Shown here piece by piece: positions 61,237 through 64,000 of a DNA stretch of 64,000 nt; the stretch's first letter is position 1, and every line of letters begins with the position of its first letter. Below the pieces are notes generated by a model, which was not told where the DNA came from, did no database searches, and saw only the letters and a program-made list of their open reading frames with translations. The position numbers were made by a program, and so were the translations under genes. The stretch comes from Myxococcales bacterium (GTDB taxonomy: Bacteria; Myxococcota_A; Bradymonadia; Bradymonadales; GCA-2716585), in assembly GCA_002716585.1 (NCBI GenBank), contig PBBL01000046.1, positions 29,339 through 93,338 on the forward strand, given 5' to 3'.

Positions 61237-62427
61237 GTGATCGGTCCATACGCCAGGTTCTCCCTGATCTACTTCCTCTACCTGTCGGGCGCCGCGATGG
61301 TGTCGACCTACTGGCCCTACCGCATGGAGGCGCTGGGGATGTCACGGTCGATGATCGGCGCGCTGTTCGCGGGGACGACCTGCGTCGCGGTCGCCTCCCA
61401 GCTCGCCCTGGCGTGGCTCAGCCCGCGCGTCCAGCGCCCGGAGCGGTGGCTGGCCGCCTTCATGGCGGGCACCGCCCTGTTCGCCTGCGCGATGCCCTGG
61501 GTGAACGGCGCGCTCTGGATGGCGGCGCTGTTCACGCTCCTCATCATCCCTCGGAGCAACACTCTGCCGCTCGCCGATGCGATCACCGTGGACGCCCTCG
61601 GCTCCGAGGTCTACGATCGGGTCCGTCTCTGGGGGACGATCGGCTACGGGGTCTCCGCCGGGGTGTTAGGGCTGCTCACCCATCGCGTCTCCCACGCGGA
61701 GGCCGGTTGGTGGGCCACGGTCGCCTTCGCGGCGCTCATGGTCGTCATGACGCTGACGAGCGCCCCCCACCTGCTCCACCGAGGCGCGCTCCGCGAGGCG
61801 GCCCCGAGCCACCTGAGCGGGCGCGCCCCGCCCGACCTCAAGAGCCTCACGCGTCAGCCCGCGCTCGCCGGGCTGCTGGCGATGGGCGCCTTCCACTGGG
61901 CCGGGATCATGATCTTCAACATCTACACGCCGCTCCACCTCAAGGAGCTGGGCCACGGCAACGCCATCCCCGGCGCGGTGGTCGCGGTGGCGATCTGCGC
62001 CGAGGTGCTCGGCCTGTTCGCCGCGCGCCACCTGTTCCGCCGCGCGGCCGCGGCGCGGTGGATGCCGCTGATCTTCATCCTGACCGCGGCGCGCTGGACA
62101 GCGACCGCGCTCGCCACCTCCATCCCTGCGCTGATCGCCGCGCAGGCGCTGCACTTGATCAGCTTCGGGGTGTGGCTGGCCGCCAACATGCGGCTGCTCG
62201 GCCTCTTCGCCCCGGACGATCAGCGCAGCGGCGTGCAGAGCCTCTTCTTCGCGGTCAGCTTCGGCCTCGGCGGGGCGCTCGGGTCCGCGCTCGGCGGCCA
62301 GGTCATGGAGCACCACGGCGGCGCCGCGACCTTCCTCGCCGCCGCCGCCCTCGACCTCCTGGCGCTCCTCACCTGGGCGCTCGGGTTTCGCGGTCGGCTC
62401 CCTCAAGAGAACGCAACAAACAACTAA
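61237..62427 (+). CDS. MFS transporter of the PPP/HcaT-like type
   Basis: The 396-residue protein has about 12 membrane helices and the conserved loop VDALGSEVYDRVRLWGTIGY that marks LacY-related MFS_1-like carriers (HcaT/3-phenylpropionate group). GTG 61237 is chosen because GGGAGG lies 9 nt upstream and the hydrophobic sequence starts straight after (YARFSLIYFLYLSGAAMVST); an upstream frame overlaps the synthetase gene and lacks this. It should import an organic acid with protons, and its neighbour would activate the acid. The substrate cannot be read from sequence. Confidence 0.87.
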   Translation: MIGPYARFSLIYFLYLSGAAMVSTYWPYRMEALGMSRSMIGALFAGTTCVAVASQLALAWLSPRVQRPERWLAAFMAGTALFACAMPWVNGALWMAALFTLLIIPRSNTLPLADAITVDALGSEVYDRVRLWGTIGYGVSAGVLGLLTHRVSHAEAGWWATVAFAALMVVMTLTSAPHLLHRGALREAAPSHLSGRAPPDLKSLTRQPALAGLLAMGAFHWAGIMIFNIYTPLHLKELGHGNAIPGAVVAVAICAEVLGLFAARHLFRRAAAARWMPLIFILTAARWTATALATSIPALIAAQALHLISFGVWLAANMRLLGLFAPDDQRSGVQSLFFAVSFGLGGALGSALGGQVMEHHGGAATFLAAAALDLLALLTWALGFRGRLPQENATNN

Positions 62428-62521
62428 ACATGCGCCCAGGAATGTGGTAGGAAGGTGGTATCCCCAGCGCGCTCAAGCTCCGATGTCGGGCGCGCGCCTC
62501 AACACAACACGGAGACACACC

Positions 62522-63208
62522 ATGGATCTCAAAGCCCTGCTGCCAGATGACTGGCGCGATGCCCTCTCGGCCGAGTTCGACAAGCCCTACTTCGCGAAGC
62601 TCGAAGCCTTCCTCGCCGAGGAGTTCGAGACCCAGACCATCTACCCACCGAAGGACGAGATCTTTGCGGCTTTCCACCACGCCCCCTACGCCGACGTCAA
62701 GCTCCTGCTCCTCGGGCAGGATCCCTACCACGGGCCGGGGCAGGCGCACGGGCTGTCGTTCTCCGTCAAGCCTGGGGTCACGGCCCCGCCGTCGCTGCGC
62801 AACATCTTCAAGGAGCTCAAGTCCGACCTCGGGCACGACATCCCCGACAACGGCGACTTGAGCCCCTGGGCCGCGCAGGGCGTCATGCTGCTCAACGCGG
62901 TCCTGACCGTCCGCCACAAGACGGCCGCCTCCCACAAGAAGTCGGGGTGGATGAAGTTCACCGACGCCGTCATCAAGAAGCTCAACGACCGCGAGGATCC
63001 GGTCATCTTCCTCCTCTGGGGTGGCTTCGCCAAGAAGAAGGCCAAGCACATCAAGAACGACCACCACATCGTCATCGAGGGCACACACCCGTCGCCGCTC
63101 TCGGCCCGCGGCGGGTTCTTCGGCTCCGCCCCCTTCTCCCAGATCAACGCGGCGCTTGAGGAGATGGGCAAGGAGCCGATCGACTGGAAGCTGCCCAACG
63201 TCGGCTGA
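62522..63208 (+). CDS. ung: Uracil-DNA glycosylase (family 1)
   Basis: The 228-residue enzyme removes uracil from DNA. The water-activating motif LLLGQDPYHGPGQAHGLSF is at about residue 60, the uracil-binding Asn region is VMLLNAVLTVRHKTAASHKK, and the Leu/minor-groove loop is GTHPSPLSARGGFFG. Length and motif order are typical for Ung. GGAG lies 8 nt upstream of ATG 62522. It stands alone behind the MFS gene with 94 bp between. A Lys-rich patch (GGFAKKKAKHIKNDHH) replaces the usual G-x-AQ-K segment but keeps the pattern. Confidence 0.96.
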   Translation: MDLKALLPDDWRDALSAEFDKPYFAKLEAFLAEEFETQTIYPPKDEIFAAFHHAPYADVKLLLLGQDPYHGPGQAHGLSFSVKPGVTAPPSLRNIFKELKSDLGHDIPDNGDLSPWAAQGVMLLNAVLTVRHKTAASHKKSGWMKFTDAVIKKLNDREDPVIFLLWGGFAKKKAKHIKNDHHIVIEGTHPSPLSARGGFFGSAPFSQINAALEEMGKEPIDWKLPNVG

Positions 63209-63238
63209 GACGAAGCGCCTCGGCGCTCCGCGTCGCCT

Positions 63239-64000
63239 TCAGAGAACGCGTCGCCGCCACGCCGCGAGCCCCAGCCACACCAACCACCACCACGGCGCGC
63301 CGCCCGACGCCTCGGACACGGCGCACCCGCCGCACCCTCCTCCGTCGCCCGTCGCCGCGTCGCCCTCGCGACCTCCATCGTCACGCCCCGCGCTTGCGTC
63401 CTCGTGGCCCGCGTCCGCGCCGTCGTGACCTACGTCGCCGTCGGCGCACCCTTCGTCGATGTCGCCATCGCAGTCGTTGTCCAGCCCGTCACCGCACGCC
63501 TCAACGGGCTCAGGGGCGTCCGACACGCACACCTCGCCGACGCCACCCTCCCCGCACGTCCACACGCCCGCTCGACGGCACTCGCCGCTCCCGACGCTGC
63601 ACGCCTCGCCGACGCGAAACCCCTCATCGACCTCGCCGTCGCAGTCTTCATCCTCGCCTGAGCCGCACAGCTCGTCCCCGGGCTCGCCGGGCGAGGCGTC
63701 GCACGCGACGCCTCGCGTGCCCGGCTCGCACGTCAACACGCCCTCCGCCGCGCAGCGCCCGTCACCGACCCGACACGCCTCCCCGAGCTGCTCAAACCCC
63801 TCATCGACCTCGCCGTCGCAGTCCTCGTCCGCCGCGTTGAGGCACAGCTCCTCGCCCGGCGCGCCGGGCGAGGCGTCGCAGCGCAGCCCCAGGCCGTCCT
63901 CGGCGCAGATCAGCTCCCCGGCGGCGGCGCATGCCCCCTCACCGACCTCACAGGGCTCCCTCACGGCCTCGAAGCCTTCGTCCACCTCGCCGTCGCAGTC
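63239..64000 (-). CDS. MopE-like Cys/Asp repeat protein with MYXO-CTERM-like tail (5' end beyond window)
   Basis: At least 250 C-terminal residues are present and the frame continues off the right edge. They hold repeats of about 48 residues containing EDCDGEVDEGF, the acidic motif of MopE-type and thrombospondin-3-like proteins that bind calcium or copper, with paired Cys between them. The tail reads GGCGGCAVSEASGGAPWWWL then a hydrophobic segment and RRRVL, matching a MYXO-CTERM sorting signal: Gly/Cys motif, membrane span, Arg cluster. It is thus expected to be exported, processed and attached at the surface. The DNA is correspondingly repetitive (a CTCGCCGTCGCAGTC core recurs). Confidence 0.85.
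   Translation of the reverse strand, partial: DCDGEVDEGFEAVREPCEVGEGACAAAGELICAEDGLGLRCDASPGAPGEELCLNAADEDCDGEVDEGFEQLGEACRVGDGRCAAEGVLTCEPGTRGVACDASPGEPGDELCGSGEDEDCDGEVDEGFRVGEACSVGSGECRRAGVWTCGEGGVGEVCVSDAPEPVEACGDGLDNDCDGDIDEGCADGDVGHDGADAGHEDASAGRDDGGREGDAATGDGGGCGGCAVSEASGGAPWWWLVWLGLAAWRRRVL

Overview
The window is GC-rich (roughly two-thirds G+C by eye), densely packed chromosomal DNA carrying about 50 genes on both strands. Its content points to a Myxococcota-type (former Deltaproteobacteria) bacterium, plausibly near the Bradymonadales or Polyangia. The clues are a MopE-like Cys/Asp repeat protein with a MYXO-CTERM-like tail, several secreted lipoproteins with ASH/choice-of-anchor-D repeats, FIST proteins, Hanks-type kinases with PP2C and FHA-sigma-54 partners, a DUF4388 (PATAN) protein, and many low-complexity lipoproteins. 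This placement is inference from gene content; no rRNA or tRNA gene was seen to test it.

Layout. 1-6.1 kb: a truncated OprO/P-like porin, a low-molecular-weight protein tyrosine phosphatase, TtcA, a FIST sensor, a small beta-barrel protein, and a sigma factor followed 9 nt later by an NTAQ1-type N-terminal glutamine amidohydrolase. A MITE-like imperfect palindrome lies at 6113-6240. 6.3-13 kb: a giant ASH-repeat/VWA lipoprotein and two translationally coupled proteins of unknown function. 13.2-19.7 kb: a GAF-PAS-degenerate GGDEF protein that converges on a MoxR AAA+/DUF5682/VWA operon. 19.8-25.5 kb: an operon of pseudokinase-ATPase-TPR protein, GT-C-like membrane protein and metallophosphoesterase. 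25.7-34.5 kb: glutathione reductase, small membrane proteins, a receiver-like/DUF4388/TPR protein, an ASH lipoprotein, a methyltransferase and a lipoprotein. 34.6-41.7 kb: a TPR-dynamin fusion, a TPR lipoprotein, a KFG-motif protein, a COG3541 nucleotidyltransferase and an acidic lipoprotein.

41.8-49.3 kb: a two-gene tyrosine/homogentisate catabolic operon (FAH family plus maleylacetoacetate isomerase) behind a strong leader hairpin, a second FIST protein, a ceramidase-family protein, a secreted VWA protein, a HugZ-like flavin-binding protein and a small lipoprotein. 49.4-55.3 kb: a divergent pair (DUF882 peptidase-like lipoprotein and secreted esterase) around back-to-back promoters, a Tat/Fe-S aldo-keto reductase, a TetR-sterol desaturase operon with a clear autoregulatory operator, and an exported SUMF1-domain protein. 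55.6-58.9 kb: a phosphosignalling group (PP2C, FHA-sigma-54 activator, Ser/Thr kinase). 58.9-64 kb: a beta-barrel protein, an acyl-CoA synthetase with an MFS transporter, uracil-DNA glycosylase, and the truncated MopE-like protein.

The best candidates for undescribed biology are the MoxR-DUF5682-VWA module, the coupled orphan pair at 9.7-13 kb, the pseudokinase operon, the bacterial NTAQ1 homologue beside a sigma factor, and the palindromic element at 6.1 kb. A recurring extended -10 promoter element (TGnTAnnnT) also appears before many starts.
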